Origin: Paulinella micropora
Taxonomy: Eukaryota > Cercozoa > Imbricatea > Euglyphida
Length of the DNA stretch: 35,359 bases
Assembly: GCA_009731375.1 (NCBI GenBank)
Contig: BJOX01000267.1
Location: 648,234-683,592 of the forward strand
Direction: 5' to 3'
This document shows positions 17,280 to 28,833 of the stretch, piece after piece (within the stretch, counting starts at the first letter, position 1; each line of letters begins with the position of its first letter). The position numbers and the translations under genes were made by a program. Under the pieces are notes generated by a model, which saw only the letters and a list, made by a program, of their open reading frames with translations, ran no database searches and had not been told where the DNA came from.

Positions 17280-17645
17280 GACTAATCTTCCTTTACTCCG
17301 TATCGGTGACTGAATTCCATCATAGCCGTCCAGTGTTGCATAGCCTGGGCTAGGTCCCTTCGGGGGTTTAGGCCTTATACAATCTCATCACTGTAGCTTG
17401 CGCAAGCTTACGGTGCTCAAAACACTTGGACTAACGGCTTCCTTTTCTCTCTTCTTCCTTATCCTCCTCAAGACCCCACTCTCCATTCCTAGATTGCCTT
17501 TTTCTTCAACGACCTACCTCCTTTTCTCTTTTCCAGAACACAGTCTACCCGTGATTCCCATCCCGGACACATGCACAGTACACAAATTGCTGTTTGATGT
17601 GAAACTGCGTTCCTTTGCAAGGACTACATTCCTATTGCGATATCT
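17280..17645 (+). repeat. Dispersed repeat family B, copy 2, with 5' extension
   Basis: 17395-17645 matches the inverted copy at 14916-15167 and the partial copy at 20654. 17280-17394 is extra sequence found once here. It ends GCGATATCTCATC directly before (TATC)n. Confidence 0.9.
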
Positions 17646-17646
17646 C

Positions 17647-17695
<49 letters not shown>

Positions 17696-17732
17696 CCTAT
17701 CTACCTACCTACCTACCTACCTACCTACCTAC

Positions 17733-17787
<55 letters not shown>

Positions 17788-17828
17788 CTCACCGATAACG
17801 CCCAGGGTCAAGAAGGTATCCAGAGGCG
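17646..17828 (+). repeat. (TATC)n/(TACC)n array plus sixth D unit
   Basis: TATC repeats with a central run of about nine TACC units, followed by the D unit at 17786-17826. Confidence 0.95.
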
Positions 17829-17882
17829 AGGCCAGCACATCTGCGCCTTGTCTAGTATGTGGCGCATCATCACCGCTAGATA
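17829..17882 (+). repeat. Family C element
   Basis: The block CAGCACATCTGCGCCTTG, then GCATCATCACCGCTAGATA, recurs in 18.1-21.0 kb next to (GATA)n. Confidence 0.8.
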
Positions 17883-17895
17883 CGGTTAAGGAATC

Positions 17896-18081
17896 GTGAA
17901 AATTTTCTTCCAGAACAAATTATCCCGTAATAACGGTACGTTTGTTATTCAAAGTTGAGAAGAATTTCGGCCAGCCGGTAATTACGGCATATTTGTTGTC
18001 CACAAAAAAAAAAAGCTTATTAGCCCAAATTTCCCCGTATTTGTGGTTGGCCGAAAGGTGAGGTGGCCGAAATTTTTCACC
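17896..18081 (+). mobile_element. MITE-like element, copy 1
   Basis: About 186 bp whose ends are imperfect terminal inverted repeats: GTGAAAATTTTC at the left, GAAATTTTTCACC at the right, with GGCCGAAA motifs inside in both orientations. An inverted second copy lies at 22953-23127. No coding capacity, so it would be non-autonomous. No clear target-site duplication seen. Confidence 0.75.
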
Positions 18082-18350
18082 TGACCTTAGAAAGATACGT
18101 GATTACAAATAGATAGCTAGGTGGTAAGATAGATAAACGAGATAGACTAGATAGAAGCATTCGCGTATTGTCTGGTAGGCGTTGTATTATCACCGCTACA
18201 TAGATAGGTAGACAAAAAGATAGGGAGAAAAATACATAAATACAGATATATAGATAAATAGATAGGTAGATAGGTAGANNNNNNNNNNATTAGACAGAAG
18301 CCAGCACATCTGCACCATCATCACCGCTACATAGATAGGTAAAAAAAAAA

Positions 18351-18412
<62 letters not shown>

Positions 18413-18430
18413 TAAAAATAATAATAATAA
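18082..18430. repeat. Family C copies, N gap and (TAA)n
   Basis: Two family C blocks (about 18162-18230 and 18300-18340) are separated by a ten-base gap (18279-18288). An A-run and (TAA)n follow to 18430, forming the tail of the inverted SINE next to it. Confidence 0.85.
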
Positions 18431-18660
18431 TGCTTCTCTGTCAATGGCTGATGCAAATCTGCACATGCGCCTCCATCGTCTCACCCGTAAGGGGAGTACG
18501 AAGAATTGACGATAGGCTCTAATGACACCCCCGCACGGGCAGTTCCAACGCTTCCAGACGGACCGGTATGTTCAATGAAAATACTGGTGGCACCGACGGG
18601 AATCGAACTGGCGACAAGGCCCAGATGGTAGAACTTGACCACTGGGCTATCACGGTGTCC

Positions 18661-18661
<1 letters not shown>
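18431..18661 (-). mobile_element. tRNA-derived SINE, copy 1
   Basis: On the minus strand the 5' end starts GGACACCGTGATAGCCCAGT. It has a perfect Pol III A box (TAGCCCAGTGG) and a B box (GTTCGATTCC) about 40 bases later. Acceptor-like ends pair (GACACCG with CGGTGCC, one mismatch). A tRNA-unrelated body of about 150 bp and an (ATT)n tail follow. The family occurs four times in this window. Confidence 0.92.
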
Positions 18662-18707
<46 letters not shown>

Positions 18708-18709
18708 GT
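18662..18709. repeat. (ATA)n tract
   Basis: The trinucleotide tail of the next inverted SINE copy separates the two inverted SINEs. Confidence 0.95.
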
Positions 18710-18975
18710 GCTTCTCTGTCAATGGCTGATGCATTTCTGCACATGCGCCTCCATCGTCTCACCCGTGAGGGGAGTACGAAGAATTGACGATAAGCTCTAA
18801 TGACACCCCCGCAAGGGCAGTTCCAACACTTCCAGACGGGCCGGTATGTTCAATGAAAATACTGGTCCAGAAATAGACCGGTATGTTCAATGAAAATACT
18901 GGTGGCACCGACGGGAATCGAACTGGCGACAGGGCCCAGATGGTAGAACTTGACCACTGGGCTATCACGGTGTCC
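18710..18975 (-). mobile_element. tRNA-derived SINE, copy 2, with internal duplication
   Basis: Same structure as the neighbouring copy and same orientation, so the two stand in tandem. A segment of about 39 bp just after the tRNA-like head (around 18840-18905, containing GGTATGTTCAATGAAAATAC) is duplicated in tandem. Confidence 0.92.
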
Positions 18976-19016
<41 letters not shown>

Positions 19017-19092
19017 GAACTATGCATACAGATCGATGGATAGCTGGATAGATAGCTAGATGGATTAGAATGATGACAGCAAATCCGCGCCT

Positions 19093-19146
<54 letters not shown>

Positions 19147-19190
19147 TTTCTTTCTAACTCTCTCTATCTCTCTCTCTCTCTCTCCCTCTC

Positions 19191-19225
<35 letters not shown>

Positions 19226-19236
19226 GGCAGGCGCCG
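18976..19236. repeat. (ATA)n, short spacer, (TC)n and (CA)n
   Basis: (ATA)n 18976-19016, mixed sequence with a family C fragment, then (TC)n/(AC)n 19097-19235. Confidence 0.9.
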
Positions 19237-19792
19237 CCGCTGCATCATCACCGCTAGATAGATAGGTTGAAAGATACGTGAGTACAAAGAGATAGGTAGT
19301 AAGATATAGATATAGATATAGATATATAGATATAGATATAGATATAGATAAAGATATAGATCTAGATCTAGATCTAGATATATAGATATAGATATAGATA
19401 TAGATATAGATACAGATATAGATATAGATATAGATATAGATCTAGATCTAGATAAGGTAAATAAATGAGATAGACTAGATAAGAGCATCAGCGCTAGATA
19501 GGTAAGTAGAAAGATACGTGAGTACAAAGAGATACGTAGTAAGGTAAACAAAAGGAAATAGACTAGATAGGAGCATCAGCGACTTGTCTGATAGGCGTTG
19601 TATCATAACCGCTACATACATAGGTAGACAAAAAGATAGGGAGAAAGATACATGAATACAGATATATATATGTATATATAAACAAATGAGATACACTAGA
19701 TAGGAGCATCAGCGCCTTGTCTGATAGGCGTTGTATCATAACCGCTACATAGATAGGTAGACAAAAAGATAGGGAGAAAGATACGTGAATAC

Positions 19793-19867
<75 letters not shown>

Positions 19868-19977
19868 TAGATAAATAGATAGGTAGTTAGGTAGGTAGAT
19901 AGATTAGATAGAAGCCAGCACATCTGTGCCTTATATGATAGTTGGTACATCATCATCGCTACATAGATAGGTAAAAA

Positions 19978-20009
<32 letters not shown>

Positions 20010-20270
20010 AAATAAAAAAAGTAAGGTAAGTAAATGAGATAGACTAGATAGGAGCATCAGCGCCTTCTGGTAGGCGTTGTATCATAACCGCTACATAGAT
20101 AGGTAGAAATATAGATAAGGAGAAAGATACATTAATACAGATAGATAGATGGATATGTAGGCGCCTCATCACCGCTAGATAGATAGGCAGACAGAAGGAA
20201 GAAAGATGCATGAATAAAGGTAGAGCGTTACGTAATTAGATATGTTCGGTAATTAGATAAAGCTAGTAAA
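19237..20270 (+). repeat. Family C cluster with (GATA)n, (TA)n and (GA)n
   Basis: A block of about 80 bp (CATCAGCGCCTTGTCTGATA, then GGCGTTGTATCATAACCGCT, then GACAAAAAGATAGGGAGAAA) recurs near 19240, 19486, 19566, 19700, 19906, 20050 and 20160. Two adjacent copies are 134 bp apart. Separators include GATATA runs, (TA)n at 19795-19832, (GA)n at 19833-19862 and A/AAT-rich stretches. Confidence 0.85.
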
Positions 20271-20315
20271 TCTCTATCTATCTATCTATTTATTTATCTA
20301 TCTATCGATCTATCG

Positions 20316-20360
<45 letters not shown>

Positions 20361-20362
20361 GG

Positions 20363-20431
<69 letters not shown>
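20271..20431. repeat. (TATC)n microsatellite
   Basis: About 160 bp of TATC repeats with TTTA and CGATC variants. Confidence 0.95.
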
Positions 20432-20643
20432 CTCGAAAAGAAGAGCCCAAAAGCGCACGTCCATCCGGACTACAAGTCGCAACCCGACATTATCAACCTG
20501 GATTCCACCCACTGTGTTGACGCCGAGACATACTCCCATTTCGTCCATCGGACAAGAAGTGCCCCGAAAGAACCAACCGAAAGAAGAAAACGCCTGGTAT
20601 TGCCATCAACACCAAGCGAATGGAAAGGCATTGAAGAAGAACT
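20432..20643 (+). CDS. Uncharacterised coding fragment, interrupted by gap
   Basis: Frame 2 is open over all 212 non-repetitive bases and reads protein-like, without low complexity. Examples are [16 protein letters not shown], then [10 protein letters not shown], then [12 protein letters not shown]. It has no ATG, comes out of (TATC)n and stops at the N gap (20644). The other frames have stops. It could be an exon or a fragment of a LINE ORF linked to the family B copy after the gap. No family recognised. Confidence 0.4.
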
Positions 20644-20653
20644 NNNNNNNNNN
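20644..20653. other. Assembly gap (10 N)
   Basis: Ten N between the coding fragment and a family B copy; fixed-length gaps of ten usually mean unknown size. Confidence 0.99.
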
Positions 20654-20795
20654 TTTTTCTTCAACGTCCTTCCTCCTCTTTTTCCAGAACACAGTCTACC
20701 CGTGATTCCCATCCCGGACACATGCACAGTACACAAATTATTGTTTGATGTGAAACTGCGTTCCTTTGCAAGGACTACATTCCTTTGCGACATCT
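20654..20795 (+). repeat. Dispersed repeat family B, partial copy 3
   Basis: Matches the last about 140 bp of family B, ending GCGACATCTCATC and running into (TATC)n. The 5' part is lost in the gap. Confidence 0.92.
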
Positions 20796-20796
20796 C

Positions 20797-20828
<32 letters not shown>

Positions 20829-20899
20829 CTCTATCTATCTATCTATCTATCTATCTATCAAGGTACCTATCTATCTATCTATCTATGTATCTATCTATG

Positions 20900-20956
<57 letters not shown>

Positions 20957-21026
20957 ATCTTTCTATCTATCCATCTAAGAGCCTTGTCTGGTAGGTCGTA
21001 CATCATCACCGCTAGATAGATAGGCA
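20796..21026. repeat. (TATC)n followed by a family C block
   Basis: TATC repeats to about 20975, then GCCTTGTCTGGTAGGTCGTA and CATCATCACCGCTA, where the strand switches to (GATA)n. Confidence 0.9.
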
Positions 21027-21144
21027 GATGATAGGTAGATAGATATGTAGGTAGATAGATAGGTAGATAGATAGGTAGGTAGGTAGGCAGGTAGGTAGGT
21101 AGATAGGTAGATAGATAAATAGATAGATAGATAGACAGACAGAC

Positions 21145-21200
<56 letters not shown>

Positions 21201-21372
21201 CGATAGATAGATCGATAGATGGATGGATGGATGGATGGGATGGGATGGGATGGATGGATGCATGGATGGATGGATGGATGGATGGATGGATGCATGGATG
21301 GATGGATGGATGCATGGATGGATGGATGGATGGATAGATGGATGGATAGATAGATGGATAGATAGATAGATG

Positions 21373-21417
<45 letters not shown>

Positions 21418-21430
21418 GTAGATAGGTAGG

Positions 21431-21493
<63 letters not shown>

Positions 21494-21692
21494 GTAGGTA
21501 GGTAGGTAGGTAGGTAGGTAGGTAGATAGATGGATAGATAGATAGATAGATAGATATAGATAGATAGATAGATATAGATAGATAGATATAGATATAGATA
21601 TAGATATAATATAGATATAGATATAGATATAGATATAGATAGAGATATAGATAGATATAGATAGATAGAGATAGAGATAGAGATAGATATAG

Positions 21693-21733
<41 letters not shown>

Positions 21734-21895
21734 TAGATAGATATAGATAGATATAGATATAGATATAGATATAATATAGATATAGATATAGATAGATAGA
21801 TATAGATAGATAGATATAGATAGATATAGATAGATACAGATAGATAGAGATAGAGATAGATAGATAGATAGATAGATAGATGGATGGATGGATGG

Positions 21896-21926
<31 letters not shown>

Positions 21927-21964
21927 TAGAGAGATAGAGAGATAGATAGATAGATAGATAGATA
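21027..21964. repeat. Long (GATA)n / (GGTA)n / (GGAT)n / (GATATA)n array
   Basis: About 940 bp of near-continuous GATA-type repeats with blocks of GGTA, GGAT, TGCATGGA and GATATA. It follows the opposite-strand TATC tract, making a large imperfect inverted arrangement centred near 21000. Confidence 0.97.
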
Positions 21965-22590
21965 TGTTGTTGTTTAATCTATGGGCCTAGCATAGCTTTA
22001 AAAACCACGAGCCTCCAATACTACCCCGGGCAGGAACTCTCAGCACTTCACAAGCTGCACATCAACCATCCGCTCGGGATGGTGCCCGTCAGTCAATGTG
22101 AAAGGTAGCCGAGCCCTTGAACTGTACAGAACAACCACTAAAAAGACTCTCCCAGGGGCGTGTGCCATAATGAGATGATGGCCACCCAAGCCGAGGTTTC
22201 GGGAGTTCACGCTCGCTGTGAGTTACCACACCAACCACTGTCTCGCTGTGGTTGGTATCTGTGCCCAGTTCAAGCCGAAAGGTAGCCGAGCCCTTTTGAA
22301 CTATACGGGACAACCCTAGAAAACTCCCCAGGAGCGCGTGCCCTAAGGAGATGATGCCATGAGCAAGTCGAGGTTTCAGGAGTTCACGCTCGTTGTGAGT
22401 TACCTTCTACAACCCCGACTTCATCAACCCTTTGCATCACGCCCCGACTTCATCAGCCATGGTCAGGAGTTGGTTGCCTGTTTAGCCCTTGCGCTGCGCG
22501 CGATTAACGGCGGACACAAAATCGTCATTGTAGGAGATAGTTAGATCTGAACCCTAGGCTGAGTTGCCAGTGGCAGAGACCGTCTCCAGG
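21965..22590. repeat. Non-microsatellite island with a 130-bp direct duplication
   Basis: 22098-22225 and 22272-22404 are about 85 % alike by eye (AAAGGTAGCCGAGCCCTT, then GAGATGATG, then GAGTTCACGCTCG, then TGTGAGTTACC), 174 bp apart. A shorter duplication (CCCCGACTTCATCA) follows near 22421 and 22443. No convincing ORF. Confidence 0.8.
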
Positions 22591-22639
<49 letters not shown>

Positions 22640-22668
22640 GTAGATAGGTAGGTAGGTAGGTAGGTAGC

Positions 22669-22703
<35 letters not shown>

Positions 22704-22926
22704 CATGGCAACATAGCATAAATGACATAACATGACATAACATGACATAAAATAACATAACATGACATGACATGACATGACATAACATAACATAATATAA
22801 CATAACATAACATAACATAACATAACACAACATAACATAACATACCATAACATAACCGAACAGAACAGAACAGAACATAACATAACATAACATAACATCA
22901 CATCACATAACATTACATATTATTAA
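22591..22926. repeat. (GATA)n then (CATAA)n pentanucleotide repeat
   Basis: GATA/GGTA run 22591-22703, then about 220 bp of CATAA and CATGA units drifting to CAGAA. Confidence 0.95.
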
Positions 22927-22952
22927 CACAGCATCTGGATGCACGAAGATCG

Positions 22953-23127
22953 GGTGAAAAATTTCGGCCACCTCACCTTTCGGAACCGTAAATACGGGGA
23001 ACTTTGGGCTTGACTTTATTTGTGGACAACAAATGTACCGTAATTACCGGCTGGCCGAAATTCTTCACAACTTTGAATAACAAATGTACCGTTATTACGG
23101 GATAATTTGTTCTGGCCGAAAATTTTC
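22953..23127 (-). mobile_element. MITE-like element, copy 2
   Basis: An inverted copy of 17896-18081: GGTGAAAAATTTCGGCCACC at the left, GGCCGAAAATTTTCA at the right. Here both ends keep the GGCCGAAA terminal motif, which clarifies the terminal inverted repeat. Confidence 0.78.
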
Positions 23128-23246
23128 ATTATTACCGAGCCTGTCGGTAAGAACACCCGCTAGGTAGGTAGGTAGAAAGGCAGGCAGGCAGGCAGACAGA
23201 CAAACAGACAGGCAGACAGACACATGCTCGAATTATATACAAATTC

Positions 23247-23311
<65 letters not shown>

Positions 23312-23333
23312 CATCTTTCCATCTTTCTTTCTG

Positions 23334-23397
<64 letters not shown>

Positions 23398-23412
23398 GCT
23401 GTCTATCTATCT
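23128..23412. repeat. Short spacer, (GGCA/GACA)n and (TATC)n
   Basis: A 30-bp spacer, GGTA/GGCA/GACA repeats to about 23222, then (TATC)n from 23246 with TTTC variants. Confidence 0.9.
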
Positions 23413-23996
23413 AACCTTTCTGCCCGCGGATCCACTTGCTATCTATCTATCTTTCTCATCACTTACTCCACGGAGTGAACCAAGGCCACTTGAGGTGTCA
23501 CTGACCCTCCCTTGGGCCTGGTTTTTTTGAAATGGGTGCCATCTGTACAGACAGAGAATTAGGGGATGGTGTGGGTGTGCTGGGCCCGTGGTGGGGTGCC
23601 TTATGTGTGCCTAGCCATACGCCTATAAGTCACATGCCGAAATAGCGACGGGAAGCACAATCCTGTTCCCTCAGGGTGCCCTTTCTCGCTTGTTGAGCCC
23701 GGAATAAAACCCACAGTGCTCTGTCGGTTTATACTAGACTGTCGAACAGTCTCGAAACTCCATCTGCTTACTGGGTCCTCCGTAATGGAGGTGGGAGCTC
23801 GTTCTGCAAGGGGCGCTTATGGAACGAGCCCTGGCCCCGCCTGGTACTAGGGAGGTTTTGGTATCGCCTGTATCAGTCCCTGCCGTGCAAACATCACGGC
23901 TTAGCTGGGCTTCGGGTTAATACTTTACCCACAGACTTCCTTGGTTGACGAAATCAGGAGGTCCTTTTTCTGACATTAGTCGATATCTCATCTATA

Positions 23997-24056
<60 letters not shown>

Positions 24057-24070
24057 CATCCATCTATCTG

Positions 24071-24105
<35 letters not shown>

Positions 24106-24153
24106 GTCTGTCTGTCCATCTATCCATCCATCTATCTATCTATCTATCTATCA

Positions 24154-24192
<39 letters not shown>

Positions 24193-24256
24193 CATCTTTC
24201 TATCTTTCCATCTTTCTATCTTTCCATCTTTCTATCTGTCTATCTATCTATCTATA

Positions 24257-24322
<66 letters not shown>

Positions 24323-24390
24323 GCTGTCTATCTATCTAACCTTTCTGCTATCGCTTCTTCACACGGATCGACTTGAAATCTGTCTATCTA

Positions 24391-24460
<70 letters not shown>

Positions 24461-24497
24461 ACCTTTCTGCCATCGCTTCTTCACGCGGATCGACTTG

Positions 24498-24562
<65 letters not shown>

Positions 24563-24575
24563 CATCCATCCATCC

Positions 24576-24616
<41 letters not shown>

Positions 24617-24693
24617 ACCTTTCTGCCATCTCTTCTTCACGTGGATTGACTGGCTATCTATCTATCTATCTATATCTATCTATCTATCTATCA

Positions 24694-24766
<73 letters not shown>

Positions 24767-24803
24767 ACCTTTCTGCCATCGCTTCTTCACGTGGATTGAC
24801 TGG

Positions 24804-24846
<43 letters not shown>

Positions 24847-24883
24847 ACCTTTCTGCCATCGCTTCTTCACGTGGATTGACTGG

Positions 24884-24946
<63 letters not shown>

Positions 24947-25087
24947 ACTATCTATCTAACCTTTCTGCCATCGCTTCTTCACGTGCATTGACTGGCTATC
25001 TATCTATCTATCTATATATCTATCTATCTATCTATCTATCCATCTATCTAACCTTTCTGCCATCGCTTCTTCACGCGGATCGACTTG

Positions 25088-25153
<66 letters not shown>

Positions 25154-25166
25154 GTCTATCTATCTA

Positions 25167-25216
<50 letters not shown>

Positions 25217-25253
25217 ACCTTTCTTCCATCGCTTCTTCACGCGGATCGACTTG

Positions 25254-25312
<59 letters not shown>

Positions 25313-25349
25313 ACCTTTCTGCCATCGCTTCTTCACGCGGATCGACTTG

Positions 25350-25405
<56 letters not shown>

Positions 25406-25437
25406 TCTTCCATCGCTTCTTCACGCGGATCGACTTG

Positions 25438-25496
<59 letters not shown>

Positions 25497-25532
25497 ACCT
25501 TTCTGCCATCGCTTCTTACGCGGATTGACTTG

Positions 25533-25587
<55 letters not shown>

Positions 25588-25588
25588 C

Positions 25589-25623
<35 letters not shown>

Positions 25624-25660
25624 ACCTTTCTGCCATCGCTTCTTCACGTGGATTGACTGG

Positions 25661-25727
<67 letters not shown>

Positions 25728-25785
25728 ACTAACTAACTAACTAACTAACCTTTCTGCCATCGCTTCTTCACGTGTATTGACTGGC
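23413..25785 (+). repeat. Array of 14 E units separated by (TATC)n
   Basis: A conserved block of about 39 bp (AACCTTTCTGCCATCGCTTC, then TTCACG, then GGATyGACTkGC) occurs near 23413 (truncated), 24338, 24459, 24616, 24766, 24846, 24958, 25050, 25216, 25312, 25402, 25496, 25622 and 25747. Separators are (TATC)n of differing length. Two subtypes alternate: GCGGATCGACTTGC and GTGGATTGACTGGC. A family A copy interrupts the array after the first unit. Confidence 0.95.
23455..23992 (+). repeat. Dispersed repeat family A, long copy
   Basis: It extends about 55 bp further 5' than the 16.8-kb copy (CTCATCACTTACTCCACGG), sharing that extension with 28292-28350. It ends GATATCTCATC before (TATC)n. Confidence 0.95.
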
Positions 25786-25965
25786 AATCTCGGACAACTT
25801 TGGACCTGAACGATTGCATGTTTTTTATGTGCACGTGTATGTGTATGCGTATGTGTCTATGTGTTTTTGTGTTTTTACATGAGATAATTAAAAGTAAAAT
25901 GATGCAAAAGCGACGGAGCAAAGGCGATGGTGCTAACGCACTAAACCTGAAAGATTGCATGCATC
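25786..25965. other. Short unique spacer
   Basis: Non-repetitive 180 bp with two similar strings (CTGAACGATTGCATG near 25806 and CTGAAAGATTGCATG near 25947), suggesting a local duplication. No gene seen. Confidence 0.6.
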
Positions 25966-26015
25966 ATCACATCATCATCATCATCATTCCATCATCATCA
26001 TTCCATCATCATCAT

Positions 26016-26056
<41 letters not shown>

Positions 26057-26605
26057 TCCATCATCATCATCATCATCATCATTTCCATCATCATTTCCAT
26101 CATCATCATTCCATCATCATTTCCATCATCATCATTTCATCATCATCATTCCATCATCATCATTCCATCATCATTTCCATCATCATTCCATCATCATCAT
26201 TCCATCATCATAATCCCATCATCAACATCATCATCATCATTGTCATTGTCATAATCATCATTCCATCATCATCATTCCATCATCATTTCCATCATCATCA
26301 TCATCATCATCATCATTCCATCATCATCATTCCATCATCATCATTCCATCATCATCATTCCATCATCATTCCATCATCATCATTCCATCATCATCATTCC
26401 ATCATCATCATCATACCATCATCATCATCATCATCATCGTCTCATCATCATCATCATTCCATCATCATTCCATCATCATCATTCATCATCATTTCCATCA
26501 TCATCATCATTCCACCATCATCATTCCATCATCATTTCCATCATCATCATCATCATTCCATCATCATTCCATCATCATCATTCCATCATCATTTCCATTC
26601 ATGAT

Positions 26606-26640
<35 letters not shown>

Positions 26641-26870
26641 TCCATCATCATTCCATCATCATCATTCCATCATCATTCCATCATCATCATTCCATCATCA
26701 TCATTCCATCATCATCATCATCGTCGTCATCATCATCATCACCATCATCATTCCACCATCGTCATTTCCATCATCATTTCCATCATCATCATCATCATCA
26801 TCATTCCATCATCATAATTCCATCATCATCATCGTCATCATTCCATCATCATCATCATCATCATAATCAT

Positions 26871-26908
<38 letters not shown>

Positions 26909-27165
26909 TCCATCATCATCATCATCATTCCATCATCATCATTTCCATCATCATCATTTCCATCATCATTTCCATCACCATCATCATCATCATAATCATC
27001 ATCATCATTCCATCATCATCATCATCATTCCATCATCATCATCATCATTCCATCATCATTTCCATCATCATTTCCATCATCATCATCATCATCATCATTC
27101 CATCATCATCATTCCATCATCATCATTCCATCATCATCATCATCATCATCATCGTCATCGTCATT
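25966..27165. repeat. (ATC)n / ATTCC compound repeat, 1.2 kb
   Basis: Runs of ATC are interrupted at irregular intervals by TTCC, giving higher-order units such as CATCATCATCATTC. Every frame is open on the plus strand only because the repeat lacks stops. Confidence 0.97.
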
Positions 27166-27224
27166 CCAATCAGCAAACACATATACACCATATCATACAC
27201 CCACGTTAAAGACAAGTACACACA

Positions 27225-27257
<33 letters not shown>

Positions 27258-27323
27258 ACACACACACACACACACGCTCCCTCCCTCCCCNNNNNNNNNN
27301 CTCCCTCACCTCACCCTCCATAG
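27166..27323. repeat. (TC)n, (AC)n and assembly gap
   Basis: Dinucleotide runs 27222-27275 and CCCT repeats around the ten-base gap at 27291-27300. Confidence 0.93.
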
Positions 27324-28147
27324 ATGCATGCAGTGTTATTATGCGTACATATATCTACATGCAAACATGTACGTAAGCAACATCTGTGTGTGTGTGTGAT
27401 ATATGTACATGCAAACATGTACGTAAGCAACATCTGTGTGTGTGTATGTGTGTGTTCCTGTATGTATGTATGCATGTATGTATGTATGTATGTATGTATG
27501 TCTGTATGTCTGTATTTCTGTATGTCTGTATATGTATGTATGTATGTATGTATGTACGTATGTATGTATGTATGTGCGTATGTATGTATGTGTGTATGTA
27601 TGTGTGTATGTAGTATCTATGTACATATGTATGTATGTAGGTAGGTAAGTAGGTAGGTAGGTAGGTAGGTAGGTAGGAGGTAGGTGGGTAGGTACGTAGG
27701 TACGTAGGTAGGTACGTAGGTAGGTATGTATGTATGTATGTATGTATGTATGCATGTATGTGTGTATGTGTGTATGTATGTGTGTATGTATGTATGTATG
27801 TATGTATGTACGTATGTATGTATGTATGTATGTATTTATGTATGTATGTATGTAATGTAATGTATGTATGCAATGTATGCATGTAATGTATGCATGTCAT
27901 GTATGCATGTATGTAATGTATGTATGTATGTAATGTATGTATGTCATTTATGTATGTCATGCATGTATGTAAAGTATGTATGTATGTATGTATGTATGCA
28001 TGCATGCATGTATGCATGTATGCATGTATGTATGTATGTATGTATGTATGTATGTATGTATGTATGTATGTATGTATGTATGTGTGTGTGTGTGTAGCAG
28101 GTGTGTAGGTGTGTAGGTATGTAGGTATGTAGGTATGTATATGTATG
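27324..28147. repeat. (TATG)n / (GTAG)n complex repeat
   Basis: ATGT repeats with GTGT, GTAG and GTAATGTA variants. A 40-bp block (ACATGCAAACATGTACGTAA, then GCAACATCTGTG) is duplicated near 27356 and 27406. Confidence 0.95.
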
Positions 28148-28176
28148 TATGTATGTATGTATATATTTATCTATCG

Positions 28177-28244
<68 letters not shown>
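28148..28244. repeat. (TATC)n microsatellite
   Basis: About 95 bp of ATCT repeats leading directly into a family A 3' end. Confidence 0.95.
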
Positions 28245-28833
28245 GAAATCAGAAGCTCCTTTTTTCTGACATTAGTCGATATCTCATCAGTTGATCTCAT
28301 CACTTACTCCACGGAGTGAACCAAGGCCACTTGAGGTGTCACTGACCCTCCCTTGGGCTTGGTTTTTTTGAAATGGGTGCCATCTTTCGACAGACAGAGA
28401 ATTAGGGGTGGTGTAGGTGTGCTGGGCCCGTGGTGGGGTGCCTTATGTGTGCCTAGCCATACGCCTATAAGTCACATGCCGAAATAGCGACGGGAAGCAC
28501 AATCCTGTTCCCTCAGGGTGCCCTTTCTCGCTTGTTGAGCCCGGAATAAAACCCACAGTGCTCTGTCGGTTTATACTAGACTGTCGAACAGTCTCGAAAC
28601 TCCATCTGCTTACTGGGTCCTCTGTAATGGAGGTGGGAGCTCGTTCTGCAAGGGGCGCTTATGGAACGAGCCCTGGCCCCGCCTGGTATTAGGGAGATTT
28701 GCTATCGCCTGTATCAGTCCCTTCCGTGCAAACATCACGGCTTAGCTGGGCATCGGGTTAATACTTTATGCACAGACCTCCTTGGTTGACGAAATCAGAA
28801 GCTCCTTTTTTCTGAAATTAGTCGATATCTCAT
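28245..28833 (+). repeat. Family A: 3'-end fragment joined head-to-tail to a full copy
   Basis: 28245-28291 equals the family A 3' end (GAAATCAGAAGCTCC to GATATCTCATC). It is followed at once by the 5' end of another copy (CTCATCACTTACTCCACGG) that runs full length to 28833 and into (TATC)n. Family A can therefore stand in tandem without a microsatellite between units. Confidence 0.93.

Noticed and set aside
23413-25785. CRISPR-like look of the E-unit array (short conserved repeats with separators)
   Set aside because: Separators are (TATC)n microsatellites, not unique spacers; lengths vary widely; there are no cas genes and the context is eukaryotic.
25955-27209. His/Ile/Ser homopolymer frames
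   Set aside because: They come from (ATC)n with TTCC; the amino-acid runs only reflect the trinucleotide in three frames.
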